A stretch of DNA of 64,000 nt, taken from positions 273,452-337,451 of the forward strand of contig NZ_JAOZEV010000005.1 of NCBI RefSeq assembly GCF_025847275.1, given 5' to 3'. Positions 17,190-26,715 of this stretch are shown piece after piece (position 1 is the stretch's first letter; each line of letters begins with the position of its first letter). The translations under genes and the position numbers were made by a program. The notes under the pieces were generated by a model that saw nothing but the letters and a program-made list of their open reading frames with translations, made no database searches and had not been told where the DNA came from. The DNA is from Flavobacterium frigoritolerans. GTDB lineage: Bacteria > Bacteroidota > Bacteroidia > Flavobacteriales > Flavobacteriaceae.

Positions 17190-19325
17190 TTATTTCCAAA
17201 TAATGGCTTGTGCTGGTTGTAATGGGTTTTGTCCCACAAGAATTTTGCTTCCTTGAGGAATTGGTAAGTTTATAGGCTCGTTTGTATAATTTACACCTAC
17301 ATAAAAACCATCTCTCCATTCTACAAAAACACCTTTTGGTAAATCTTCGATAGCTACTTTTGCACGTTCATAAATAGTACGAACTACTTGTCTTTCTAGG
17401 CTTCCATCTTTACTTTCTGCTCCAATATAAGTAACAGTTCCTTTGCCTAGTTTTCTTGTAACAGCTGCTGCTTTACCTTTATAAAATTGATCTGCATAGG
17501 TTGCCAACACTTCTGTTCCTTGTTTAGGATTTAGGACATCTGCCCAGGTATTCCATTTATAAGTATTGTTTCCTGTAGTTATTGTTCCGTTTACATTGGC
17601 AACAAGCATGTCAAAAAACTCTACATCAGCACCGATTAACGGTACAATTGGTGCACTCCAATTGGCTTCAAAGAAATGTCCGTTTCTATCTTTTTGACCC
17701 GTACGGCAAGAAAGGATTAAGCTTCCTCCGTTTTCAACATATTTGGTCCATTTGTCTACCAATTTCTGATCTATAAGCTGGTAAGCAGGAGCAACGATAA
17801 ATGGGTAAGCAGAGAAGTCATCGTTTTCGGTAATAAAATCTACTGGAGCACCAGTCGATTTTATAGCTGTTGTATAAGTATTTCTATGTCTCCAAGTACT
17901 CCAGAATTCGGTTTGTTTTTGGTTTTCTAAATCCCAAAGGTTCTCATGACTCCATAAAAATCCTGTTTTTCTTTTTGCAATTTCTTGTGGAATTACTGCT
18001 TTAGGATTGTACTCTTTACGAAGTAATTTCATGTCTTCAATAGATTGTACAAATTCTTTTCCGCCTGTTGTAAGTGTTACCCCATCTGTTCCTACGATTC
18101 CGTCATGGTACATTTCGCTACTTCCTAGTGGGTGTCTGTATCTGTACGTACAAGTAAATGAACAACCACCGCCAAAAGCTTGTGAGATCCACATATGAAC
18201 CGTTCCAGGTTGTAATTGTGGGTTAATCCCTGCCCAGTTTACTTGCCCAGGTTGTAATTCCATAATACCAGTAACACCGCTTATAGATCTATAGTAATCG
18301 TTGGCTTCAGATATTTTGTTAGGTGATCCCATTCTAAAACTATCTCCTCCCAAAGGATTTTGACCACTTACAGGATACATCGTATACGTAATGAAATCCA
18401 TTTTGTTGGCACTTCTTGGGTCGGCATCATAAATTACATTGGTAAAGTTGGTTGTTATCCATTGTTTTGGATCAACATACTTTCTAAGTATCTCGGCTTG
18501 TCTATTCAAATATTCACCTTGTGCATCTGAGGTAAATCGTTTAAAATCTAAAACGGCATGAGGGCTTAATTTATCTTCAAAATAAATTTCTGCATTAGGT
18601 AAAACGATTTGTTCGAAGTTATTATAACGGGTACTCCAGAAATTTCCAACCCATTCGGTATTTAATTTTTCGATAGTTCCGTATTTGGCTTTAAGCCAAA
18701 TTTGAAATGCTTTGCGAGCTGAAGGACTAAAATCGGCAGTACCTAATGGTTCATTGTCGATTTGCCAGCCCATGATATTTTTATTTTTACCGTATCTTTT
18801 TCCAAGTTCGGCCACTATTTGATCTGTAAATTCTCGGTATTTTTCATTTGTTATAGATACATTCGCTCTATTGCCGTGCTCTCTGCGACGTCCGCTTGCA
18901 TCTACCAAATAAATTTCAGGATATTTATCTCCCATCCAAGCTGGTGGAGTTGGAGTTGGAGTACAAAGAATCACTTTTAAGCCTTCTTTTTCAGCAATGG
19001 CAAGTGCATCATCAAGCCATTTAAAATCATATTTGCCTTCTTCGGGTTCCATATAAGTCCAAGCAAATTCAGCAAAATGCGTAAACTCAAATCCTAGTTT
19101 TTTTATGTTTTTTAAATCGCGTTCCCATTGTTCTTTTGGCCATTGCTCAGGATAATAGTAAACACCAATTTGCATTAAATCTGGTTTTGAAAAAAACCGT
19201 TGTGGGTCTTTCTTCTCTGTAGCGGTGGTTTTTTTACTTTGAGAAAAAACGGGAGTCGAATTACAATTTGCAATAAGCAATAGTGTAAATAAAATTTTAA
19301 CTAAAGGTGTATTTTGCTTGAACAT
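17190..19325 (-). CDS. GH42 family beta-galactosidase, exported
   Basis: A 711-residue glycoside hydrolase. The N-terminal signal is either cleaved near VFSQ (residue 29) or lipid-modified at C21 (LIANC). The catalytic TIM barrel opens with QIGVYYYPEQWP. The acid/base is E192 (QIDNEP) and the nucleophile E356 (MELQPG). The GH42 trimerisation/beta-galactosidase domains follow. It should release terminal beta-galactosides from oligosaccharides, probably in the periplasm. It forms a locus with the GH63, SusD and SusC genes transcribed toward it, but is separated from GH63 by a 236-base repeat-filled gap. Confidence 0.88.
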   Translation of the reverse strand: MFKQNTPLVKILFTLLLIANCNSTPVFSQSKKTTATEKKDPQRFFSKPDLMQIGVYYYPEQWPKEQWERDLKNIKKLGFEFTHFAEFAWTYMEPEEGKYDFKWLDDALAIAEKEGLKVILCTPTPTPPAWMGDKYPEIYLVDASGRRREHGNRANVSITNEKYREFTDQIVAELGKRYGKNKNIMGWQIDNEPLGTADFSPSARKAFQIWLKAKYGTIEKLNTEWVGNFWSTRYNNFEQIVLPNAEIYFEDKLSPHAVLDFKRFTSDAQGEYLNRQAEILRKYVDPKQWITTNFTNVIYDADPRSANKMDFITYTMYPVSGQNPLGGDSFRMGSPNKISEANDYYRSISGVTGIMELQPGQVNWAGINPQLQPGTVHMWISQAFGGGCSFTCTYRYRHPLGSSEMYHDGIVGTDGVTLTTGGKEFVQSIEDMKLLRKEYNPKAVIPQEIAKRKTGFLWSHENLWDLENQKQTEFWSTWRHRNTYTTAIKSTGAPVDFITENDDFSAYPFIVAPAYQLIDQKLVDKWTKYVENGGSLILSCRTGQKDRNGHFFEANWSAPIVPLIGADVEFFDMLVANVNGTITTGNNTYKWNTWADVLNPKQGTEVLATYADQFYKGKAAAVTRKLGKGTVTYIGAESKDGSLERQVVRTIYERAKVAIEDLPKGVFVEWRDGFYVGVNYTNEPINLPIPQGSKILVGQNPLQPAQAIIWK

Positions 19326-19372
19326 TCTTGGTTGTATTGGGTTAATCGAATATAGGTAATTTGTTATTTATG

Positions 19373-19548
19373 GTTGTAATTCATAAAAAAGGGATTTAAC
19401 ACATAGAAACATAGATTTAAAAGTTAAAACTTAAGGTCTTCTCTAGAAAATCTCGATTTTTTTGCATAGCACTATGTGTTTTATTTCTGAGTGAAACGCC
19501 TTTTTCGAAATTTGTAAACTATGTTTCTATGTGTTAAAAATAATTACA
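19373..19548. repeat. Dispersed intergenic repeat, copy A, with 19-bp terminal inverted repeats
   Basis: A perfect 19-bp inverted repeat (19396-19414 and 19519-19537, CTATGTTTCTATGTGTTAA at the right end) bounds most of this element. Outer flanks and the internal GAGTGAAACG word recur in copy B (21653-21762), which lacks about 70 bases of the middle. It has no coding capacity and looks like a small non-autonomous element. Confidence 0.65.
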
Positions 19549-19561
19549 ATTAGTAGCTTAA

Positions 19562-21568
19562 TTATTTATCTTCTAAAAGAAGCATTAAATAATGTGAGGC
19601 CGACCAGCTAAAGTTAAAGGCTTCCATTCCTTTTCCTGTAAGCGGTTGGTAATTTTCTCTTATAGAAGTGCCTTTGTCCAGAACTCCTTCAGCATTATGA
19701 ATGAGTTTATGTGCCAATTGGTTTGCTTCGGATGTATAACCGTATTTTTCTAATCCATTTATACCAAAATAACTTTGGTCAAGCCAAATTGGTCCTCTCC
19801 AATAGCCACGTTCTGGTTTAAATTTTGGGTGGTTTGCTGCCAATGTTGGTAAAGGAACAAAAGTGTTGAAAATAGTTGGATTCATCATGTTTTCTTTCAT
19901 TGCTTTAGTTTGTTCAGTAGTAGCTACCTCAGCCCAAATAGGTAAATAACCTTCACATCCCATTGCTTTTATCAATGTTTTTCCGTCGATTGTTGTATCG
20001 TAATACCAACCTGTTGTTGGATCCCAAAATTGAGTTTGAATTTTAGCTTTTAATGCTACACTTTCGTCTTGCCATTTTTTAGCTTCTTCATTCAATTTTA
20101 AAACTTGAGCCATTTTATTTAAATAGTTCTTTTCGGCATATAAAAATGAATTCAAGTCAACGCTTTCTTGGTCTAAAGAATAGGCTTTGTCTCCGTTTTT
20201 CAGGATTTTGCTATCATCAAAACGTACAGCATTGTCCATTCCGCTTTCCCATTTTGCTGCAACCAATGTACCATCTGTAGAACCAAATTCGCATATTCCA
20301 TCTTGATCGTGGTCACGTTCTTTGTACCACCAGTTATGATATGATTTTAGTTTTGGATAAAACTCTTTTATAAAATTAGCATCTTTGGTTTTTTCATAAA
20401 TTTTCCAGATTGCCCATGCTGCAAGTGGAGATTTTGTGTTTCGGTAATTGTTTTCTTCGATAAGATTATTTCTGTAAACACAATCCGGAATAAATCCGTT
20501 TGGTTCCTGATAATCAAATAGTGCACGCATTTGATCTTTTGCTAATTCAGAATCATAATTGGCAACAGCAACAGCGTGTTTCCAACTGTCCCATGCCCAA
20601 AAACCATGAAACCATTCGTAATTGTAACTTGGGAAAAGCCCACCATGTTTTAAACCTTCGGCAGCAATTCGGGTATTGTTTTGCAATGTAAGTACCAGTT
20701 TTGCTACTAAATCAGAATAAGTATTGTCTTTGTAAATTGCTTTTTTCTTGGCAATTAATTGTGCCAATTGAGTTTCTTTTTCTTTTTGTGTTTTTTTAAG
20801 CAGGGTGTTAAATGTTGTTTTTGCTATAATTTCATTTTCATTTTTCCATGAATATTGTGAGAAAATAAAGGATTGAGAAACAACTATTTCTTTGGTTTCG
20901 TTTGGTTTTAATACCAATTTTTCTGTTTGAGTTTTATAACCTTGTTTGGTAATTTCAATTTCAGGTGTAGTATTAATAAACTGAATGTAACCCACAGCTG
21001 TACTTTTCGTGGAAACGATTTTTAAAGTTTTACCTTCTTTGGATAACTGTAAATCATCTAAAAAAATAGTCGAACCATAAGATGGGTAAAGCGTTATTGC
21101 TTTTCCAGATGTATTAGTAATACTTGTTTTTTGTAATGCCGAATGTCCTGATAAGAAAACAAGTTGTTGTTTTATATCTAATTTTTCGTTTTTAAATTGT
21201 TGTTCTAAGTGGCTATTGTAGCTGTTTTGACTTACTAATGCCGTTTTCCAGTTGATAATTTCTTGTTTGTTCTCGTCATTAAGTTGTAAGGAAACAAATG
21301 ATGGACTTAACCAAACTCCGTTTTGTTCTGTCATTAAAAAAGGACCTGAAAAGCCAGCCTGAACTCCGGATGGTTCTAAGAATCCGAATCCGAACCAAGC
21401 TCCTTTATCCGAGAAAACTAATGATTTTCTATCGGTAGCTTTTGCCGGATTTCCTTTGTAATTTATACTGTTTTTTGAAGATTCTAAAATCGGAAAGTCT
21501 TTTTGTGCCCAACTGGATTGTAATATAAAAAAGAATGAAAGAATAAAAAGTGTTTGCCTTTTGCCCAT
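19562..21568 (-). CDS. GH63-like (MGH1-type) exo-glucosidase, secreted
   Basis: A 668-residue protein with a signal peptide ending at WAQ (residue 22). An N-terminal beta-sandwich of about 270 residues is followed by an (alpha/alpha)6 barrel. Barrel signatures are EWFHGFWAWDSWKHA with the likely general acid D327, then YQEPNGFIPD, DQDGICEFGSTDG and YWRGPIWLDQSYFG. This pattern is shared by GH63/GH37 enzymes such as E. coli YgjK, which cleave alpha-glucosidic ends. The exact linkage is not readable. It lies between the SusCD pair and GH42, and flanking copies of one repeat (19373-19548, 21653-21762) bracket the gene. Confidence 0.8.
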   Translation of the reverse strand: MGKRQTLFILSFFFILQSSWAQKDFPILESSKNSINYKGNPAKATDRKSLVFSDKGAWFGFGFLEPSGVQAGFSGPFLMTEQNGVWLSPSFVSLQLNDENKQEIINWKTALVSQNSYNSHLEQQFKNEKLDIKQQLVFLSGHSALQKTSITNTSGKAITLYPSYGSTIFLDDLQLSKEGKTLKIVSTKSTAVGYIQFINTTPEIEITKQGYKTQTEKLVLKPNETKEIVVSQSFIFSQYSWKNENEIIAKTTFNTLLKKTQKEKETQLAQLIAKKKAIYKDNTYSDLVAKLVLTLQNNTRIAAEGLKHGGLFPSYNYEWFHGFWAWDSWKHAVAVANYDSELAKDQMRALFDYQEPNGFIPDCVYRNNLIEENNYRNTKSPLAAWAIWKIYEKTKDANFIKEFYPKLKSYHNWWYKERDHDQDGICEFGSTDGTLVAAKWESGMDNAVRFDDSKILKNGDKAYSLDQESVDLNSFLYAEKNYLNKMAQVLKLNEEAKKWQDESVALKAKIQTQFWDPTTGWYYDTTIDGKTLIKAMGCEGYLPIWAEVATTEQTKAMKENMMNPTIFNTFVPLPTLAANHPKFKPERGYWRGPIWLDQSYFGINGLEKYGYTSEANQLAHKLIHNAEGVLDKGTSIRENYQPLTGKGMEAFNFSWSASHYLMLLLEDK

Positions 21569-21652
21569 GTTGTTTCGTCTTTATGGAGTTTTTTATTTTA
21601 AGATGTATTTTTTCTTGTAAATCGGTATCAATTGATAAGCATAATGTCGTTT

Positions 21653-21762
21653 AGTGTAATCCGTAAAAAAGGTATTTAACGCATAGCTTTCTATGCGGTT
21701 TATTTTGAGTGAAACGTCTTTTTTTATAAACCTATGTTTCTATGTGTTAAAAATTATTACTG
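21653..21762. repeat. Dispersed intergenic repeat, copy B
   Basis: Shares with copy A the left flank (TAAAAAAGG-ATTTAAC), the centre (TGAGTGAAACG-CTTTTT) and the 19-base right end (21732-21750). It contains its own hairpin CGCATAG-CTTT-CTATGCG at 21680-21697. Confidence 0.65.
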
Positions 21763-21782
21763 CAACAAGTTATGATTATATA

Positions 21783-21818
21783 AAAAGAATAGCCCAAGAA
21801 ATATAGGGCTATTCTTTT
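21783..21818 (-). terminator. Terminator of the susCD unit
   Basis: A perfect 13-bp stem (21783-21795 with 21806-21818), a 10-base loop and a T-rich run on the minus strand, 24 bases after the susD stop codon. It separates susCD from the GH63 and GH42 genes. Confidence 0.75.
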
Positions 21819-21841
21819 AAAAATTAAAATAATTCAATGGA

Positions 21842-23341
21842 TTAATTTGCTTGTAATTCTGTTAATGGTATTGGATAAAAATTGTTTTTTGATGCATCAA
21901 AACCAGTGCGGGCTACAGCATCAAGTGCTGATTTTGTTTTGCCCCAACGACGTAAGTCATAAAAGCGATAGTTTTCTAGCGGAAATTCTAGTATTCTTTC
22001 GTGTTCGATTTGAGCTTTTACCTCATTACCAGTTGTACCAGTCATTGCAGGCATATCGGCTCTGTCACGAACTTTGTTAATGTATGGAATAGCTTCTGGT
22101 GTACGACCTAATTCGTTTAATGCTTCGGCTTGCATCAATAATACATTCGAATAACGCATAAGCGGAACGTTGATTGCTGTAAATTCCTGATCCATTTTTT
22201 CTTGTGTGCTAGGTATAAATTTACGGAATACTGGTTTGTCTGTATCACCAAATTTATCATCATAAGTAGTTCCTAATACTCTTGGGTTATCTGGATCATT
22301 AAAGTAAGGGTCTTTAAAGAAAAGTGTGCTATAAATACGAGAATCGTAATTTCCTGTAGTAGCTATTTTTCCTTCTTTTTTAAATTCGTTTACAAGCATT
22401 GTGCTAGGAAGAATCTCATCCCATCCGCCAAGTTCTGCAGCAGCCATCCAATAGTGGAGCGCATTACGATAGAACGCACCATTGGCAGTTGTTTCTGAGA
22501 ATTGTAATTCGAATATAGATTCTTTAGAATTTTTGGTAGTACCATCAAACATAGACACATAATCTTTAACTAAATCATATCCTTGTACTTTATTTAAAGC
22601 AGCAAGAGATTCATTTAAGTAGGTTTGTTTTTGAGCTGTCTCCTCGTAAGCTCTGGTTAAATAAGCAAACCCTAAATAACTGTTGGCAGCTCCGCTGGTA
22701 GCACGACCGGTTTTGTCCTGTGGTTGTTTAGGAGGTAATATTGCAGCTACAATTTTAAGCTCGCTTGTAATGAAATCCCAAGCTTGTGCACGTGTTGATA
22801 ACGGTATGTTTAAATCACTTTCTTTAATAATGTATTTATTTCTAACATAAATTTGCTCCCAGTTAAGCAATAATTTCATGTGATAATAGGCACGTAAAAA
22901 ACGAGCTTCGGCATCTATTTGTGCTCTGTCGGCATCGGTGATAGTTGCTGAAGGAAGTTGTGGTAACTTATCTATAACCTGATTAGCATTACTAATTCCT
23001 CTATAATTGATTCTCCAATATTCGGTAAATTGGCTATTACCATTTGTGTAGGTAAATGTTGAAAGTTCTACCCAGTTTGGGTAATTTAATGCATCACTTC
23101 CTAAATCGCAAATGTCTTCACGATATGCTTCGACTGGCCATTTAACTTCGGCAAAATACCATTGATCGACAGCACCTTCGAGTTGCGAATAGGTTGCTGC
23201 CAAAGCTGATTCGGCATCAGATTTGTTCCTCCAGAAATTCTCTGAGGTAAGTTGATCGGGAGATTGTTGGTCTAAATAGTCACTGCAACCAGTGATTGTG
23301 AATAAACCTATAACGGATAATATAAAAAATATCTTGTTCAT
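21842..23341 (-). CDS. susD: SusD/RagB family glycan-binding lipoprotein
   Basis: 499 residues from the ATG at 23341, with lipobox TITGC (C19) followed by SDYLDQ, the standard SusD start. The frame is open 75 bases further upstream, but that would overlap the SusC gene and bury the signal peptide. Helical TPR-like segments include FLRAYYHMKLL; the C-terminal half has RYSNVLLMQAEALNELG and the closing HERILEFPLENYRFYDLRRWG. SusD forms the lid on its SusC transporter at the outer surface and binds the oligosaccharide. It starts 22 bases after susC. Confidence 0.93.
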   Translation of the reverse strand: MNKIFFILSVIGLFTITGCSDYLDQQSPDQLTSENFWRNKSDAESALAATYSQLEGAVDQWYFAEVKWPVEAYREDICDLGSDALNYPNWVELSTFTYTNGNSQFTEYWRINYRGISNANQVIDKLPQLPSATITDADRAQIDAEARFLRAYYHMKLLLNWEQIYVRNKYIIKESDLNIPLSTRAQAWDFITSELKIVAAILPPKQPQDKTGRATSGAANSYLGFAYLTRAYEETAQKQTYLNESLAALNKVQGYDLVKDYVSMFDGTTKNSKESIFELQFSETTANGAFYRNALHYWMAAAELGGWDEILPSTMLVNEFKKEGKIATTGNYDSRIYSTLFFKDPYFNDPDNPRVLGTTYDDKFGDTDKPVFRKFIPSTQEKMDQEFTAINVPLMRYSNVLLMQAEALNELGRTPEAIPYINKVRDRADMPAMTGTTGNEVKAQIEHERILEFPLENYRFYDLRRWGKTKSALDAVARTGFDASKNNFYPIPLTELQAN

Positions 23342-23363
23342 GATTATGTTTTTTATAATAGTA

Positions 23364-26300
23364 TTAAAATATATATTGAACACCAGATACAAATGATCTT
23401 GTAAATGGGTACACAAAGCGATCTACTCCTGTATTAAGAACTGTTTCACGTGAGAATTCTGGATCAATACCTGAATAATTTGTGATTGTAAATAGGTTCT
23501 CTACACTTACGTAAAATCTAAGCTTGTCAATTTTTGCTCCACCTAACATTTTATTAGGTATTGTGTATCCTATTTGTAATTGACGCATTCTTATAAAATC
23601 ACCACTTTCTAAGAAACGATCAGATTCACGACTGTTTCCGTTAGGATCTTGTAGTACTGCACGAGGCGTGTTACTGTGGTTTTCTGGTGTCCATGAATTA
23701 AGCGTTGAAGCCAACATGTTGGTTCCTGAATTCATAGATTCATAAAAATATCTGTTTCCGTTGTATAATTTGTTACCCCAACCACTTCCTATTAAAGCAG
23801 AGAAATCGAAACCTTTATAGCTAGCGCCTAAACTAAGGTTAGCTTCCATTTTTGGCAATCCTGTTCCTGCGTATGATTTGTCATTTTCGTCTATAACACC
23901 ATCTCCGTTTAAATCTTTAAATCGGATATCTCCTGGTTGCGCATTTGGTTGTAATAAAACACCATTTTTGCTATGTGCATTTACTTCATTTGTAGATTGG
24001 AAAATACCATCGGTTCTGTATAAGTAGAACGCACTAATCGGGCTTCCTACACGAGCTTGAGTAGGGAAGTGTTCTGTACCAAATTTTAACCCTTGTCCAT
24101 AAATAGTCTGCCCTTCGTTAGCAAGAGATTCTACGTTGTTTTTAAGAGTTGTAAAGTTAAAGCCTACGTTGTATTTAAACTCATTGATTTGATCGCGATA
24201 ATTAACTTCAAGTTCAAATCCTTTATTACTAATTTTACCTACGTTAAGTGTTGGATCATCTACTCCAGCTGATGGGGCTAGTTTTTTTGTAATCAATAAA
24301 TTATCGGTTACATTATGGTAGTAGTTCATAGAACCGCTAATTTTTCCGTTTTTAAGCGTAAAATCGATACCAATATTTTTAGAATCTGTTGTTTCCCATT
24401 GCAAGTTTCTGTTTTCTAATGCAGTTGCAATACTTCCTGGCCAAGGGTTACTTCCGCTTCCTTGTACATAACCTGAACCTAAAATGTTACCAGTTTTAAT
24501 TAATGTATTTGCAGAGTAATATCCTAAGGCAGCTTCGTTACCTAATTGTCCCCAGCTAGCACGCAATTTTAAAGTTGATATAATGAAATCTTTAGGGAAG
24601 AAATCTTCTTTTTCTATCTTCCATCCTAATGCTATAGAAGGAAAAGTTCCCCAACGGCTGTCTTCACCAAATTTAGAAGAACCATCTTTTCTAACTGTCA
24701 TTTGAAGTAAATAACGATCATTGAAAGAATAGTTTAATCGGCTAAAGAAAGAAACACGGTTGTATTGAAATTTAGAACCATCAGCAGAATATGTCCCTCC
24801 TTTACCAGCTCCGATAGTTGCAAAACCAGGATCTAAAAACCCAGACGGACGATCAATCGAAACCAATTGTCCATTCTCTACAGAATAATCGGTTGTTTTT
24901 CCTTCGACATTTACTCTATTCCAGTTAGACGAAACACCGTTTATAGTATTACCAAGCATTAAACCAAAGCTGTGTTTTCCAAAAGTTTTATCGACTGTAA
25001 TAATGTTGTCTAATATTTGCTCATCCCAAAATGTTCTTAACTCTTCTTGCGAAGCATATTGATGTATTTCTTTAGGATTGGCAATGTATGGAGGAAAATG
25101 ATAGGTTTCCTGATTGTTTTTTACACGGTAAGAATAAGCTATTTTATATTTTAACCAAGAGGTAATGTTTGCAGTAATGGCAATATTTGCGGTTAAATCT
25201 TGTCCTTTGTTCATACCATCTCTAAAATGCTCTTCGGCAACTGGGTTTGTACCAGCTGGCAAGCCATTTTTGTTAGACAATCCATAACCGTAAGGTTCGT
25301 TAGCATCATAAACAGGAACTAGCGGAGACATGGTGTACACTTCTTTTAACTGAAAATTAGGCAGCTCATTTTGTGTTGCTATATATGCCATTTTTCCATC
25401 TACATCAAAGATTGATTTTTTGAAACTAACTCTTGCACTAGCAGTTTGTTGACCAAATTCATTATCGATTATAATTCCTTTTTGCTTTACATAGTTACCG
25501 TATAAAGCAAATTTAATGTCGCCTTGTCTTCCTTGGATACCTAAACCGTAATTTTGAGTAAGTCCAGAACGGAAAACTTCATCTTGCCAATCAGTGTCGG
25601 TTGTAGATGGAGCAGATATATATGCTGGAAGAGATTTGGGAGAAGTAGCATATTTATTATATTCATCGTACATTCTTTTGTGTACGGTTTTATATTCATC
25701 AGCATTTAATAAATCCAACGTTTTAGATGGGTTGGTGATACTTAAAAAGGAGCTAAAATCTACTTTTACCCCTTCTTTCTGACCATTTTTGGTAGTAACA
25801 ATAATAACTCCATTAGCAGCAACAGATCCGTAAATTGCAGCTGCGGCACCATCTTTAAGAACCTCCATAGATTCTATATTTGTTGGGTTTACAGTATTAA
25901 TATTTCCTTGAAACCCATCAATAATATAAAGCGGTTCAGTAGCTCCAAAGGTATTTACCCCACGTATTTTTACGCTTACAGCTGCTCCTGCAACACCACC
26001 TGCTTTTTGCACATTTACTCCAGATACCAAGCCTTGTAATGCCTCGGCCGGATTTGTTGTAGCTCGTGTTTCTAGACTTTCTTTCTTTACAGAAGATATA
26101 GCACCGGTTACATTACCTTTCTTTTGAGTACCATAACCAATCACGATTACCTCGTTAAGTTTATTGGTTTCTTCTTGCATTGCTACATTAATCACGTTGC
26201 GATTGTCAAGAGCTTCCGTTTTTTCTATAAACCCTACGTATGAAAAAACGATAGTTTGATTTGTACCACTAGGCACATACGTTAAGGTATAAGTTCCGTC

Positions 26301-26501
26301 AAAATCGGTTGCAGCGTTGTATTTAGTCCCTTTTATAGATATACTAACACCTGGTAAAGTGTTGTTCTTATCATCTGTAACTTTTCCAGAGATGGTTTTT
26401 TTTGCCTGACTTTCCTGCGCAAGCAGGGTATTAGGCAGCCAAAAAAGGAGAATGATCGGCATTAGAAAAGGCTTCCTAAGTAAGTTTTTTAATTGTTTCA
26501 T
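23364..26501 (-). CDS. susC: SusC/RagA family TonB-linked outer membrane transporter
   Basis: 1045 residues. A signal peptide ending LLAQ (about residue 29) is followed by a carboxypeptidase-regulatory-like domain (TISGKVTDDKNNTLPGVSI) and a TonB-box/plug region (VIVIGYGTQKKGNVTGAISS; VKIRGVNTFGATEPLYIIDG). A 22-strand barrel ends in SGVQYIF with the terminal aromatic residue. It imports oligosaccharides through the outer membrane with SusD, powered by TonB/ExbBD encoded elsewhere. The substrate should fit the GH42 and GH63 enzymes downstream. No regulator gene (anti-sigma/ECF pair, hybrid two-component, AraC) lies next to it. Confidence 0.95.
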   Translation of the reverse strand: MKQLKNLLRKPFLMPIILLFWLPNTLLAQESQAKKTISGKVTDDKNNTLPGVSISIKGTKYNAATDFDGTYTLTYVPSGTNQTIVFSYVGFIEKTEALDNRNVINVAMQEETNKLNEVIVIGYGTQKKGNVTGAISSVKKESLETRATTNPAEALQGLVSGVNVQKAGGVAGAAVSVKIRGVNTFGATEPLYIIDGFQGNINTVNPTNIESMEVLKDGAAAAIYGSVAANGVIIVTTKNGQKEGVKVDFSSFLSITNPSKTLDLLNADEYKTVHKRMYDEYNKYATSPKSLPAYISAPSTTDTDWQDEVFRSGLTQNYGLGIQGRQGDIKFALYGNYVKQKGIIIDNEFGQQTASARVSFKKSIFDVDGKMAYIATQNELPNFQLKEVYTMSPLVPVYDANEPYGYGLSNKNGLPAGTNPVAEEHFRDGMNKGQDLTANIAITANITSWLKYKIAYSYRVKNNQETYHFPPYIANPKEIHQYASQEELRTFWDEQILDNIITVDKTFGKHSFGLMLGNTINGVSSNWNRVNVEGKTTDYSVENGQLVSIDRPSGFLDPGFATIGAGKGGTYSADGSKFQYNRVSFFSRLNYSFNDRYLLQMTVRKDGSSKFGEDSRWGTFPSIALGWKIEKEDFFPKDFIISTLKLRASWGQLGNEAALGYYSANTLIKTGNILGSGYVQGSGSNPWPGSIATALENRNLQWETTDSKNIGIDFTLKNGKISGSMNYYHNVTDNLLITKKLAPSAGVDDPTLNVGKISNKGFELEVNYRDQINEFKYNVGFNFTTLKNNVESLANEGQTIYGQGLKFGTEHFPTQARVGSPISAFYLYRTDGIFQSTNEVNAHSKNGVLLQPNAQPGDIRFKDLNGDGVIDENDKSYAGTGLPKMEANLSLGASYKGFDFSALIGSGWGNKLYNGNRYFYESMNSGTNMLASTLNSWTPENHSNTPRAVLQDPNGNSRESDRFLESGDFIRMRQLQIGYTIPNKMLGGAKIDKLRFYVSVENLFTITNYSGIDPEFSRETVLNTGVDRFVYPFTRSFVSGVQYIF

Positions 26502-26661
26502 TTTGAGTTAGTTTTTGGTTTCTGGTTGTGGTTAAGCTTTTTATTCTATTTGAGGGAGGTATTTGCTGGAGTTATTAATTTTTTGTCATTATGTATGGGT
26601 TTTTCTTTTAAAAAAATGATATTTATTTTTTTGACTGTAATTTTATAAGAATAATGAAATC

Positions 26662-26715
26662 CAAATTTAGAGGATTGTATATATAAAATACACCAGTACC
26701 TACCAGTTTGTTTTT
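26662..26715 (-). promoter_or_regulatory. susC promoter with upstream ACTGGT repeats
   Basis: On the minus strand there is a -7 box TAAATTTG (26669-26662). Starting 22 bases upstream lie two direct ACTGGT hexamers 10 bp apart (26692-26697 and 26702-26707), the spacing of one helical turn. No TTTG is seen at -33, so activator-dependent transcription is plausible. Block 26692-26715 (AAAAACAAAC-N6-GTACTGGT) recurs at 27115-27138. The predicted leader is about 155 bases. Confidence 0.5.

Noticed and set aside
21653..21762. Repeat copy B as a riboswitch or leader of the GH63 gene
   Set aside because: It recurs 2 kb away at a different gene and has inverted-repeat ends, which fits a dispersed element better than a ligand-binding RNA.
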